From positions 1-15,800 of the forward strand of contig DBDG01000031.1 of the NCBI GenBank assembly GCA_002293475.1: DNA of 15,800 nucleotides. Direction: 5' to 3'. The stretch comes from Lachnospiraceae bacterium UBA938. GTDB lineage: Bacteria > Bacillota > Clostridia > Lachnospirales > Lachnospiraceae. This document shows, piece by piece, positions 1 to 6,794 of this stretch. Position 1 is the stretch's first letter. Every line of letters begins with the position of its first letter. A program made the position numbers and the translations under genes. The notes under the pieces are model-generated. The model searched no databases, was not told where the DNA came from, and saw only the letters and a program-made list of their open reading frames with translations.

Positions 1-45
1 ATGTATTATTTTACTATGTATTAGTTTGCGATGTATTGTTTTAAT
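1..45. repeat. Imperfect 15-bp tandem repeat, three units
   Basis: Three consecutive 15-base units start at 1, 16 and 31. Each opens with ATGTATT and continues with an AT-rich, variable second half. The region lies in what should be the 5' leader of a leftward gene outside the window. No function is visible; it resembles the other short tandem duplications in the intergenic gaps here. Confidence 0.5.
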
Positions 46-59
46 ACTTTCTACATTGG

Positions 60-71
60 GAACTAATGTTC
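60..71. promoter_or_regulatory. LexA (SOS) box, perfect GAAC-N4-GTTC
   Basis: The sequence GAACTAATGTTC is a perfect dyad of the Gram-positive LexA half-sites GAAC/GTTC. It lies just downstream of the predicted start point of the leftward promoter (-10 at 81-86), where a bound repressor would block initiation or early elongation. Placement next to lexA supports an SOS operator. Binding is inferred from the match alone. Confidence 0.75.
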
Positions 72-80
72 TGTAATGCA

Positions 81-109
81 ATTATACCGAACATACATTC
101 TAATGTCAA
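81..109 (-). promoter_or_regulatory. Consensus sigma-A promoter for a leftward gene outside the window
   Basis: Read on the minus strand, -35 TTGACA (104-109) and -10 TATAAT (81-86) are both perfect consensus and are separated by exactly 17 bases. Transcription would start near position 74 and run off the left edge, so the gene itself cannot be seen. A LexA-like site sits inside the spacer and another just downstream of the start point, so this is probably an SOS-induced gene that is strong when derepressed and divergent from lexA. Confidence 0.75.
89..100. promoter_or_regulatory. LexA-like box in the spacer of the leftward promoter
   Basis: GAACATACATTC matches GAAC-N4-GTTC at seven of the eight half-site positions. 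It lies between the -35 and -10 of the leftward promoter, a classical position for occlusion of RNA polymerase. It starts 29 bases after the box at 60. Confidence 0.6.
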
Positions 110-117
110 GTGTTTTC

Positions 118-142
118 GAACAAATATTTGGAATATATGTTT
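118..142. promoter_or_regulatory. Two adjacent weaker LexA-like boxes overlapping the lexA -35
   Basis: GAACAAATATTT (118-129) and GAATATATGTTT (131-142) each keep part of the GAAC-N4-GTTC dyad, with two half-site mismatches each. The second overlaps the -35 element of the lexA promoter at 141-146, as expected for LexA autorepression. The weaker matches would fit early release of lexA itself relative to the divergent gene. This reading is inference from sequence only. Confidence 0.5.
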
Positions 143-169
143 GCTTTTTGGAATTACTTGTGCTATGAT
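141..169 (+). promoter_or_regulatory. lexA promoter (extended -10)
   Basis: The -35 TTGCTT (141-146) and -10 TATGAT (164-169) are 17 bases apart, and the -10 is preceded by TGC, an extended -10 motif. The start point would be near 176, giving a leader of roughly 28 bases before the lexA ATG at 204. LexA-like boxes overlap the -35. Confidence 0.7.
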
Positions 170-203
170 GGTAAAAACAGAGAAAAATGTGAAAGGAGAA
201 CTC

Positions 204-821
204 ATGGGATATAGAAAGATATCTGTCAAACAACAGGAAATTTTAGATTATATAAAGAACCAGATTCTGCTGAAAGGTTATCCTCCTTCCGTGCGTGACA
301 TCTGTGAGGCCGTCAACCTGAAGTCTACTTCTTCCGTACACTCCCATCTGGAGACCCTGGAAAAGAACGGTTATATCCGGCGGGATCCGACCAAGCCGCG
401 TGCCATTGAGATATGTGACGACAGTTTTCAGATGATTCGCACGGAGATGATCAGTCTGCCGGTTCTTGGTTATGTTGCAGCCGGTCAGCCGATTCTGGCT
501 GAGGAAAATATTGAAAGCTACTTTCCTGTTCCGGCAGAAGTTGTTCCCTCAGGTGAATCTTTTATACTTAAGGTACGAGGCGATTCTATGATCAATGCCG
601 GTATATTTGACGGTGATCAGGTCTTTGTCAATGCATGTGAATCCGTGAATAACGGGGATATGGCGGTTGCCTTGATCGATGACTCCGCGACGGTTAAAAC
701 ATTTTATAAAGAAAACGGCCATATCCGCCTACAGCCGGAAAATGACAGCATGGCTCCTATCATCGTTCCGGACTGCCAGATTCTAGGCAAGGTCTTTGGT
801 GTTATAAGATTATTCCATTAA
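204..821 (+). CDS. lexA: LexA, SOS response transcriptional repressor
   Basis: This is a 205-residue LexA, normal length for the family. It represses DNA-damage genes and is inactivated by RecA-stimulated self-cleavage. Residues 1-70 form the winged-helix DNA-binding domain (YPPSVRDICEAVNLKSTSSV). The cleavage site is Ala93-Gly94 in VAAGQP, and the catalytic pair is Ser128 (GDSM) and Lys165 (ATVKTF). The ATG at 204 was chosen because GAAAGGAG stands just before it and the protein begins like other LexA proteins. The frame is open back to 66, but the promoter at 141-169 lies inside that extension, so an upstream ATG cannot be the start. Boxes upstream indicate autoregulation. The gene stands alone, with a hairpin after it. 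Confidence 0.96.
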   Translation: MGYRKISVKQQEILDYIKNQILLKGYPPSVRDICEAVNLKSTSSVHSHLETLEKNGYIRRDPTKPRAIEICDDSFQMIRTEMISLPVLGYVAAGQPILAEENIESYFPVPAEVVPSGESFILKVRGDSMINAGIFDGDQVFVNACESVNNGDMAVALIDDSATVKTFYKENGHIRLQPENDSMAPIIVPDCQILGKVFGVIRLFH

Positions 822-842
822 AATGTACATATAAATTATTAT

Positions 843-875
843 CCCCATAATCTCGTGTTTTTTGAGATTATGGGG
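843..875. terminator. Hairpin terminator between convergent lexA and the kinase gene
   Basis: A perfect 12-bp stem, CCCCATAATCTC (843-854) with GAGATTATGGGG (864-875), encloses a 9-base loop. It starts 21 bases after the lexA stop. The sequence beyond it is T-rich but not a clean T-run in either direction (GATTTATT rightwards, ATAATAATTT leftwards), so it may serve both convergent transcripts with moderate strength. Positions 880-939 beyond it show no feature. Confidence 0.7.
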
Positions 876-939
876 GATTTATTGATGAAGATGGTTTATT
901 TATCTTTGATTAATAACGAAATTGGTTAGTAGTTCAAGT

Positions 940-988
940 GTAGCTATTAGAATACATAATCGAAAATGTAACTATTGAAATACATATT
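940..988. repeat. Imperfect duplication of the kinase gene 3' end
   Basis: The 21 bases at 968-988, which contain the last codons and stop of the minus-strand kinase gene, recur at 940-960 with four mismatches, a period of 28 bases. The copy lies outside the reading frame, downstream of the stop. It appears to be a decayed tandem duplication. Confidence 0.55.
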
Positions 989-1607
989 CCGGAAAGCGTA
1001 CCTTTATATATGCTTTGATCTCTTCCACGCATCTTTCAAATCCTAGTTTTGAGCTATTCAGGCATAAGTCATAATTGCGGGCATCAGTCCAATCCCGACC
1101 AGTATAGTATTTATAGTATTCTGCCTTGCGGCGGTCTGTTTTAGCGATAAATTTATCAATTTCCTTTAGCGGCATGCTTAGTTTTTTCATTGCTTCGGTG
1201 ATACAGAAGTCTTCCGGGGCATGTATGAATACGCTAAGTACATGGTCATGATCCCTTAGTATATAGTCGGCGCAACGGCCGATTATTACACAGGACTCCT
1301 CTTCGGCCAGTTCCTTGATGATTTTTGCCTGATAGTTGAAAAGATTGTCATTGGAGGTGAAATCATCGCTTTCCGGTGGGATCAGTTCACCGTCATAAAC
1401 CTTCCGGGCTATTTTGAACAAGCGTGTGCTTTTAAGCTTCTCATCGGCCGTTTCAAAAAGCTGCTCATTAATGCCGCTTTCATCGGAAGCCAGTTTTAGC
1501 AGTTCCCGGTCATAATACTTGATACCCAGATCTTTTGCCAGCATTTCGCCGACTGTTCTTCCGCCGCTTCCATATTGTCTGGCAATCGTGATCACTACCT
1601 TATCCAT
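972..1607 (-). CDS. Cytidylate kinase-like family protein
   Basis: A 211-residue protein of the cytidylate-kinase-like family (AAK6-like P-loop fold), which is common in Clostridia; its substrate is not known. Diagnostic stretches are the N-terminal VITIARQYGSGGRTVG (residues 5-20), YYDRELL (31-37), IIGRCADYIL (108-117) and DRRKAEYYKYYTGRDW (158-173). The phosphate-binding loop lacks the GK[ST] of true cytidylate kinases, as is usual for this family, so a nucleotide kinase role should not be assumed. The start at 1607 follows GGAGGG at good distance. An in-frame extension to 1664 exists, but it reads into a 37-bp duplication of the livF tail and is rejected. The gene follows livF by 59 bases and is probably the last gene of the liv transcript; a functional link to transport is unproven. 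Confidence 0.85.
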   Translation of the reverse strand: MDKVVITIARQYGSGGRTVGEMLAKDLGIKYYDRELLKLASDESGINEQLFETADEKLKSTRLFKIARKVYDGELIPPESDDFTSNDNLFNYQAKIIKELAEEESCVIIGRCADYILRDHDHVLSVFIHAPEDFCITEAMKKLSMPLKEIDKFIAKTDRRKAEYYKYYTGRDWTDARNYDLCLNSSKLGFERCVEEIKAYIKVRFPEYVFQ

Positions 1608-1630
1608 AAGCATCCCTCCATTATCATAAT

Positions 1631-1704
1631 TATTCGCCAAGATAAGCTTTCTTGATGGAATCATTGTTATTCGCCAAGATAAGCTTTCTTGATGGAATCA
1701 TTGT
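1631..1704. repeat. Exact 37-bp tandem duplication at the livF stop codon
   Basis: Bases 1631-1667 and 1668-1704 are identical. The unit carries the last codons of livF (ending AYLGE). The livF stop spans the junction, so the protein ends normally and the second copy is noncoding spacer. The perfect identity suggests a recent event by slippage or unequal exchange. Confidence 0.95.
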
Positions 1705-2377
1705 TCAGTAAGTCGCTGGCCTTTCCTTCCAGGGCAATTGTTCCGGTTTCCAGAACATAGGCCCGGTCGGCGATGGAAAGGGCTTTTTTGGCGTTCTGCT
1801 CAACCAGTAGTACCGTTGTTCCGCCACTGCTTACTTCTTCAATGATGTTGAATATTTCGTTGACAAAAATCGGCGACAGCCCCATGGAAGGTTCATCCAT
1901 CAGAAGGATTTTGGGATGGGACATCAGGGCGCGCCCCATGGCCAGCATCTGCTGTTCGCCGCCGCTTAAGGTTCCGGCAATCTGATTTTTACGTTCTTCT
2001 AGGCGCGGAAAACGTCGGTAGACAGTTTTTAAGGTTTCATGGACAGCTGCTTTATCTTTACGGGTATAGGCACCCAGAAGCAGGTTCTGCAGCACTGACA
2101 GCTGGGCGAACACTCTCCTTCCCTCCGGTACATGGGCCATGCCCATAGCTACGATTTTATGGCTTTTTATTTTAGTAATATCGGTGCCGTTAAAAAAGAT
2201 GTTTCCGCGTTTGGGCGCCAGCAGACCGGTAACCGTGTGCAGGATGGTGGTTTTGCCGGCACCATTGGCACCGATCAGGGCTATGACTTCCCCTTCCTTA
2301 ACTTCAAAAGAAATACCTTTAACAGCCTGTATCATGCCATAGTATACGGCCAGATCATTTATTTCCAACATTGCCAT
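1667..2377 (-). CDS. livF: Branched-chain amino acid ABC transporter ATPase LivF
   Basis: The 236-residue ATPase is one of the two nucleotide-binding subunits of a LivFGHM-type importer, located at the inner face of the membrane. The sequence shows Walker A GANGAGKT (36-43), the ABC signature LSGGEQQ (137-143), Walker B ILLMDEP (157-163), and VEQN (192-195), where LivF proteins characteristically have Q-N after the glutamate in the switch region. MAHVPEGRRVF (80-90) is also typical of LivF. The start at 2377 follows AAGGAG. It lies 70 bases after livG and is fourth in the livHMGF order. Its last codons are tandemly duplicated in the DNA without changing the protein. Confidence 0.94.
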   Translation of the reverse strand: MAMLEINDLAVYYGMIQAVKGISFEVKEGEVIALIGANGAGKTTILHTVTGLLAPKRGNIFFNGTDITKIKSHKIVAMGMAHVPEGRRVFAQLSVLQNLLLGAYTRKDKAAVHETLKTVYRRFPRLEERKNQIAGTLSGGEQQMLAMGRALMSHPKILLMDEPSMGLSPIFVNEIFNIIEEVSSGGTTVLLVEQNAKKALSIADRAYVLETGTIALEGKASDLLNNDSIKKAYLGE

Positions 2378-2398
2378 GGAAAGCTCTCCTTGTATGAT

Positions 2399-2476
2399 TA
2401 TCCGCTAAGATAAGCGGGTTGTTACGCTTTTATCAAGTTACATCCGGCTATTCACCAAGATAAGCAGTAATTACCC
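2399..2476. repeat. Degenerate copy of the livG 3' end in the livG-livF spacer
   Basis: The 28 bases at 2449-2476 (end of livG, encoding TAYLGE and stop on the minus strand) are echoed at 2399-2427. The shared core is GCTTATCTT, then a degenerate GGTGAATA-like tail. The copy would read PAYLSG-stop in one frame, but no start precedes it. The same copy forms a short hairpin CCGCT/AGCGG (2402-2406 with 2413-2417) ahead of the livF ribosome binding site. Confidence 0.45.
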
Positions 2477-3206
2477 GGCTGTCATTCAGTACGGCAGAGG
2501 TTTCGCCGCTTGTCAGTACCTTGCCGAAGTTCAGAACGGTAAGTTCTTCGCAGATGCCGGCCACCAGTTTCATATCATGTTCGATCAGCAGGATGGTCAT
2601 ATCAAACTCCTTGCGGACAAAGCGTATGGTATCCATCAGTTCTTTGGTTTCGTTCGGGTTCATGCCTGCCGCCGGCTCATCGAGCAGCAGCAGTTTCGGA
2701 GCTGTGGCCAGGGCTCTGGCAATCTCCAGCTTGCGCTGCTTTCCATAAGGTAGGTTGGCGGCCAGATAACCGGCTTCCCCATCCAGTTCAAATACCTTTA
2801 AAAGCTCATAAGCTTGTTCATTCATGGCTTTCTCTGTCTTTCTATATCGAGGCAGTCGTAAAACCCCTTCTAACGTGGAATAGTGAAAACGGTTATGCAA
2901 GCCGGCCTTGACATTATCCAGTACGGTCAGGTTTTTAAAAAGCCGGATGTTCTGAAAAGTCCTGGCAACCCCTTCTTTATTGATATCAATGGTTTTAAGG
3001 TTAGTGATATTCTTGCCTTCCAGAAAGATGAGGCCTTCGTTCGGTTTATATACACCCGTAAGCAGGTTAAAGACGGTTGTTTTGCCGGCGCCGTTCGGTC
3101 CGATCAGCCCATAGAGCTGTCCCTTCTCAATGGAAACAGAAAAATCCTCCACTGCCCGCAGCCCGCCGAAAGAAATACTCAGATTGGTTACTTCCAATAA
3201 AGCCAT
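2448..3206 (-). CDS. livG: Branched-chain amino acid ABC transporter ATPase LivG
   Basis: A 252-residue ABC ATPase, the partner of LivF. Walker A is GPNGAGKT (36-43), the signature is LPYGKQR (152-158), which is the LivG variant of LSGGQ, Walker B is LLLLDEP (172-178), and the switch histidine is His210 in IEHDM. RTFQNIRLF (82-90) and the AAGMNP stretch after Walker B are further LivG hallmarks. The length is normal. The start at 3206 follows GGAGG by nine bases. livM ends just one base upstream, so translation is likely coupled. Confidence 0.94.
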   Translation of the reverse strand: MALLEVTNLSISFGGLRAVEDFSVSIEKGQLYGLIGPNGAGKTTVFNLLTGVYKPNEGLIFLEGKNITNLKTIDINKEGVARTFQNIRLFKNLTVLDNVKAGLHNRFHYSTLEGVLRLPRYRKTEKAMNEQAYELLKVFELDGEAGYLAANLPYGKQRKLEIARALATAPKLLLLDEPAAGMNPNETKELMDTIRFVRKEFDMTILLIEHDMKLVAGICEELTVLNFGKVLTSGETSAVLNDSRVITAYLGE

Positions 3207-3207
3207 A

Positions 3208-4293
3208 TTACCGCACCTCCTTCTTAGACGACGTCTTGTCGAGCTTTAACAGGTTTTTCAGCGAATGTTGCTCCCGCCATGCGATTAGCTGCGGATTCCA
3301 GCGGAACAGCATCATGATAATCAGTACGACGGCATAGATCAGCATCCGCTGATCTTTCAGGAAACGCAGTACTTCCGGAAGCAGGGTCAGGATTACCGCC
3401 GCGATGATTGAGCCGCGGATGTTGCCGATGCCGCCCAGCACGACAAATACTAGGATCATGATCGACATATTATAACCAAAATTATCCGTGGTCGCAATTA
3501 AACTGTTCAGGTTGTGCGAGTACAATACACCGGCTATCCCGGCCAAGGCCGCCGATATGGAAAAAGCCATGAGTTTATATTTGGTGATATTGATCCCGAT
3601 TGATTCCGCCGCAATCAGATTGTCGCGGATTGCCATGATGGCCCGGCCGTCGCGGGACTTTACTAAATTCATAATAATAAACAGGGTAATTAAGATCAGG
3701 ACGGTTCCCACGGTAAAGGTAGCGTCGCGAGGTGTGCCGATGATGCCCTGTGCTCCCTGGATGATCAACGTCCCGCCCTCTTCCAGGTTTAAGGACAGGG
3801 AATCCTTCAGGGAAATATGTAAGCCGTTGCCGTCCAAGCCGATGTAGAGCGCGTTAATGACATTTTTAATAATTTCTCCGAAAGCCAAGGTCACAATGGC
3901 CAGATAATCCCCACGAAGGCGCAAGACCGGCATGCCGATCAGGAAACCGAAAAAGCCGGCGATAACAGCGCCGATCAAGATAGCTAAGAAGAAGCGGAGC
4001 GGGCTAAACGTAATGATGTTTTCCATACACTTAGAAAAAAATGCGCCGGAGAAGGCGCCCAGGCACATAAAGCCGGCATGCCCAAGGCTCAGTTCGCCCA
4101 AAATACCTACCGTAAGATTCAGGGACACAGCTAGAATAACATAAACACAGAGCGGAACTAAAAGTCCTTGCATCAGATAAGACATCTGGCCGGATGATAT
4201 TAATATCTGTACTATCACATAGGCAAGCAGTATCATGCCGTAGGTGATCAGATTCTCTTTCCATATTTTAAATTTACCAAAAATCATGTTCAC
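3208..4293 (-). CDS. livM: Branched-chain amino acid ABC transporter permease LivM
   Basis: Integral membrane permease of about 361 residues with a dense set of hydrophobic helices. It pairs with LivH to form the translocation channel. Family hallmarks are NLTVGILGELSLGHAGF near residues 59-75 and RLRGDYLAIVTLAFGEI near 125-141, which contacts the ATPases. The start is uncertain: an ATG at 4299 sits only one base after GGAGG (4301-4305), too close to be used well, whereas the in-frame GTG at 4293 is seven bases away and is preferred; an ATG at 4287 is 13 bases away. It lies between livH (16-base gap) and livG (one-base gap). Confidence 0.92.
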   Translation of the reverse strand: MNMIFGKFKIWKENLITYGMILLAYVIVQILISSGQMSYLMQGLLVPLCVYVILAVSLNLTVGILGELSLGHAGFMCLGAFSGAFFSKCMENIITFSPLRFFLAILIGAVIAGFFGFLIGMPVLRLRGDYLAIVTLAFGEIIKNVINALYIGLDGNGLHISLKDSLSLNLEEGGTLIIQGAQGIIGTPRDATFTVGTVLILITLFIIMNLVKSRDGRAIMAIRDNLIAAESIGINITKYKLMAFSISAALAGIAGVLYSHNLNSLIATTDNFGYNMSIMILVFVVLGGIGNIRGSIIAAVILTLLPEVLRFLKDQRMLIYAVVLIIMMLFRWNPQLIAWREQHSLKNLLKLDKTSSKKEVR

Positions 4294-4309
4294 AGTCATG
4301 CCTCCTACA

Positions 4310-5197
4310 TTACACTTTTTCTTGAAGTTTGCGCCCTAAAAGGCCGGTTGGCTTAACTAACAGTACGATGATTAAGACTAAAAATACGATGACATCCGCC
4401 ATCTGTGAGGAAATATATGCTTTGCCAAGAATTTCAATGACCCCGAGCAAAAGGCCGCCGATCAGGGCTCCGGGGATCGATCCGATACCGCCGAAGACTG
4501 CCGCCACAAAGGCCTTAATACCCGGCATGGAACCGGTATACGGTGTCAGCGACGGATATGCCGAACAAAGCAGTATGCCGGCAATCGCCGCTAGGCCGGA
4601 TCCAATGGCAAAAGTCAGGCTGATCGTACCGTTTACGTTGATTCCCATTAACTGGGCGGCTCCTTTATCTTCCGAGACGGCCAACATGGCCTGGCCAGGC
4701 TTTGTTTTCCGGATAAAAAGGGTAAGACCGGTCATAATGATCAGACAGCACAGCACGGTCACGATCGCTTCCCCGGAAATAATGATCTTCCCTCCGGCTA
4801 ACCTCAGCGCTCCGACCGGCACCATGGATGTAAACGATTTGGTATTGGCACCGAAGATCAGCAAGGCCATATTCTGGAGGAAATAACTCATGCCGATGGC
4901 GGTAATCAGAACCGCCAAGGAGGAGGCCGCCTTCCTTAACGGACGGTATGCAATAAATTCAATGGTCACTCCCATGACAGTGCAGAGGACGACGGAAAAC
5001 AAGATCGCCAGTACCGGCGGGAAACCTTGCATGCTGACGCCCCAAAATACGGTAAAGCTTCCTACCATGATAACATCTCCATGGGCAAAATTAAGCATTT
5101 TAGCGATGCCGTATACCATGGTATAGCCAAGGGCAATAATGGCGTAAACACTTCCGAGGCTGATACCGCTAATAAAATAATTAAGAAAACTCATCAT
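4310..5197 (-). CDS. livH: Branched-chain amino acid ABC transporter permease LivH
   Basis: A 295-residue membrane permease. The N-terminal GISLGSVYAIIALGYTMVYG followed by KMLNFAHGD (residues 33-41) is the LivH signature. Later hydrophobic segments such as GSIPGALIGGLLLGVIEI complete the family pattern. The start at 5197 is chosen because GGAG lies nine bases upstream. The frame also offers an ATG at 5212, but that ATG overlaps the GGAG itself and has no ribosome binding site of its own. livH has a promoter candidate at 5292-5320, separate from livJ, and leads the livHMGF block. Confidence 0.93.
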   Translation of the reverse strand: MMSFLNYFISGISLGSVYAIIALGYTMVYGIAKMLNFAHGDVIMVGSFTVFWGVSMQGFPPVLAILFSVVLCTVMGVTIEFIAYRPLRKAASSLAVLITAIGMSYFLQNMALLIFGANTKSFTSMVPVGALRLAGGKIIISGEAIVTVLCCLIIMTGLTLFIRKTKPGQAMLAVSEDKGAAQLMGINVNGTISLTFAIGSGLAAIAGILLCSAYPSLTPYTGSMPGIKAFVAAVFGGIGSIPGALIGGLLLGVIEILGKAYISSQMADVIVFLVLIIVLLVKPTGLLGRKLQEKV

Positions 5198-5291
5198 GAC
5201 AGTAATCTCCATTGCTGTACGCTTAGTTTAATTGACAATTTCCTACTATTGATAAAACCATAAAAATATTTGATATGGAAATCAATGATTT

Positions 5292-5320
5292 AGTATAACA
5301 GTTTAATGATGAAAAGGCAA
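5292..5320 (-). promoter_or_regulatory. Candidate internal promoter for livHMGF
   Basis: On the minus strand, -35 TTGCCT (5315-5320) and -10 TATACT (5292-5297) are separated by 17 bases. TGT before the -10 gives an extended -10. The predicted start near 5285 leaves a leader of about 88 bases before livH. It lies downstream of the livJ-livH hairpin, consistent with separate expression of the permease and ATPase genes. Confidence 0.55.
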
Positions 5321-5333
5321 TATTCTTGACTTA

Positions 5334-5357
5334 AATAATAGGAAGAATAATAGGAAG
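5334..5357. repeat. Perfect 12-bp tandem duplication
   Basis: AATAATAGGAAG occurs twice back to back (5334-5345 and 5346-5357), upstream of the candidate livH promoter. No function is visible. Confidence 0.85.
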
Positions 5358-5375
5358 AACATGAAGACAAGGGTT

Positions 5376-5419
5376 CTGTTCACAGGTAGTATTCCGTCAT
5401 ACAGCTAGGGTCTGAACAG
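5376..5419. other. Weak inverted repeat in the livJ-livH spacer
   Basis: CTGTTCA (5376-5382) is complementary to TGAACAG (5413-5419) across about 30 bases. It may fold next to the strong hairpin at 5422-5461, but a seven-base stem with so large a loop is weak evidence. Confidence 0.3.
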
Positions 5420-5421
5420 TA

Positions 5422-5461
5422 ATCGACAAGGTCATTTATATTACAAAATGACCTTGTCGAT
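5422..5461 (-). terminator. Strong hairpin downstream of livJ (attenuator or mRNA 3'-end stabiliser)
   Basis: A perfect 16-bp stem pairs 5422-5437 with 5446-5461 around an 8-base loop, 35 bases after the livJ stop. On the livJ transcript it is not followed by a T-run, so it is not a textbook intrinsic terminator. Hairpins in this place, between binding-protein and permease genes, are known in other ABC operons to protect the upstream mRNA segment and lower downstream expression. That role is inferred here. Confidence 0.6.
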
Positions 5462-5496
5462 AGATAGTAATTCGGTAATGCTTTTATTTCTAGCTA

Positions 5497-6705
5497 TTAT
5501 TGAATCAGCTGATATACGCCACTTACGATCGTCATTGCTTTAGGCTCTTTATCAACTTCACCGGTAGCTTCCCATGTCATCCCGACACCAGTGAGTCCGT
5601 CTAAAGATATTTCTGTCATCGCCGTTTTCAAGGCCTCACAAATTTCTGAAGCACTCATATCGGCTGTAACGCCACTGTGTTCCGCAGCCGCTTTAATGAT
5701 GTAGATGGCATCATAAGCATCGGCAGCAAACTGATTGGGCGTTTCATTATGTCTTGCCTGATATTCCGTTACAAAGGCCTGTGTTTTTTCGTCTTGGGCA
5801 TCGGCAGCAAATGGTGTCAGGAGAACAACGCCTTCAGCCAGAGAGGTGTCGAAATTCTCTACATTTAAAATGCCGTCAAGTCCGTCACAGCCGAAGAATA
5901 CCGGTGCATATTCCATGCCAGCTGCCTGGGTAAGGATGAGTGATGCCTCTGTATAGTATATTGGCAAAAATACCAGATTGGCGCCGGCATCTTTGGCGAT
6001 CTGAAGCTGCACGGAAAAATCGGTTTTGTTATCAGCAGTGAATGCTCCTGTCGCTACTATTTCAAAGCTTGACTGATTGGCTGCTTCTTCAGCAAATTTT
6101 TCATAGATTCCACTTGAATATACATCGGAACTGTCATAAATAACAGCTACTTTATCGACCTGATTACCCTCAGCTGTGGTGAGGCCGCTTTCTCCGATAT
6201 ACTGTGCCGCTCCGATTCCTTGGTTCGGATCGGTAAAGCATACTTGGAACACATTATCATTGTTTTCAATACAGCTTGTTGATGAGCCGGAAGGAGTTAA
6301 CTGAAACATATTATCCATCTTGGTCATGTTGGCTACTTCCACACAGGCTCCGCTGGTTACCGTTCCCATCAGAATGTTCATTCCCCAATCCTTCAAGGAG
6401 TTATAAGCATTGACTGCCTTTTCAGGATCCAATTCATCGTCCTGCATGTTAAAGCTGATCGGTATGCCGTTGATACCGCCGGCGGCATTGATTTCATCCA
6501 CAGCAATCTGGGCACCGTTCTGAACACCTACGCCATATACCGCTGCACCGCCGGTCAGAGGGCCGATGCCACCGATCATGAACTGCAGCTGATCATCCGT
6601 GCTTCCCGCATCCGTTCCGGCATCACCTGCGCAGCCGGTAACCGCAACCATTGAAATCATAGCGATCAATGATAGCGCAAATAACTTGTTTAACATTTTT
6701 TTCAT
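5497..6705 (-). CDS. livJ: Branched-chain amino acid ABC transporter substrate-binding lipoprotein LivJ
   Basis: A 402-residue extracytoplasmic receptor of the Leu/Ile/Val-binding (periplasmic binding fold type I) family that hands ligand to LivHM. Residues 1-24 are a lipoprotein signal peptide: KK near the start, a hydrophobic core, then lipobox VTGC with Cys25 as the lipidated residue, followed by a flexible Gly/Asp/Ser-rich linker. The mature part opens with IGGIGPLTGGAAVYGVGVQNGAQIAVDEIN, the characteristic first strand and helix of this family. The ligand cannot be told from sequence; amides or other amino acids are possible. The ATG at 6705 was chosen because GGAGGAG is five bases upstream and it begins the signal peptide; the in-frame extension to 6732 is rejected. 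It has its own promoter at 6749-6777. Confidence 0.93.
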   Translation of the reverse strand: MKKMLNKLFALSLIAMISMVAVTGCAGDAGTDAGSTDDQLQFMIGGIGPLTGGAAVYGVGVQNGAQIAVDEINAAGGINGIPISFNMQDDELDPEKAVNAYNSLKDWGMNILMGTVTSGACVEVANMTKMDNMFQLTPSGSSTSCIENNDNVFQVCFTDPNQGIGAAQYIGESGLTTAEGNQVDKVAVIYDSSDVYSSGIYEKFAEEAANQSSFEIVATGAFTADNKTDFSVQLQIAKDAGANLVFLPIYYTEASLILTQAAGMEYAPVFFGCDGLDGILNVENFDTSLAEGVVLLTPFAADAQDEKTQAFVTEYQARHNETPNQFAADAYDAIYIIKAAAEHSGVTADMSASEICEALKTAMTEISLDGLTGVGMTWEATGEVDKEPKAMTIVSGVYQLIQ

Positions 6706-6748
6706 AATTTCTCCTCCATTATTCTGTTGCAATAAATTTCATTAATTG

Positions 6749-6777
6749 ATATTACACGATAACCCTGTTTTTGTCAA
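6749..6777 (-). promoter_or_regulatory. livJ promoter
   Basis: On the minus strand, a perfect -35 TTGACA (6772-6777) and a -10 TAATAT (6749-6754) are separated by 17 bases. The start point would be near 6742, giving a leader of only about 37 bases, which leaves no room for a riboswitch or T-box. Four 12-bp direct repeats lie just upstream. Confidence 0.7.
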
Positions 6778-6794
6778 TGTTTCTTTCGCTTTTC

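Noticed and set aside
66..203. In-frame ATG extension upstream of lexA
   Set aside because: The lexA promoter and LexA boxes lie within this stretch, and a good ribosome binding site precedes the ATG at 204, where the family's usual N-terminus begins.
3488..3847. Plus-strand open frame of 119 codons opposite livM
   Set aside because: Antisense shadow of a membrane protein gene; no independent evidence.
4329..4886. Plus-strand open frame of 185 codons opposite livH
   Set aside because: It lies wholly antisense to a clear permease gene, has no family-like sequence, and is a by-product of codon bias on the other strand.
5422..5461. MITE or insertion-sequence end
   Set aside because: The perfect inverted repeat has no flanking target-site duplication that I could see and lies exactly where an operon-internal mRNA hairpin is expected. 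A genome-wide copy search would settle it.
6706..6760. T-box or riboswitch leader for livJ
   Set aside because: The predicted leader is only about 37 bases, too short for either, and holds no strong stem.
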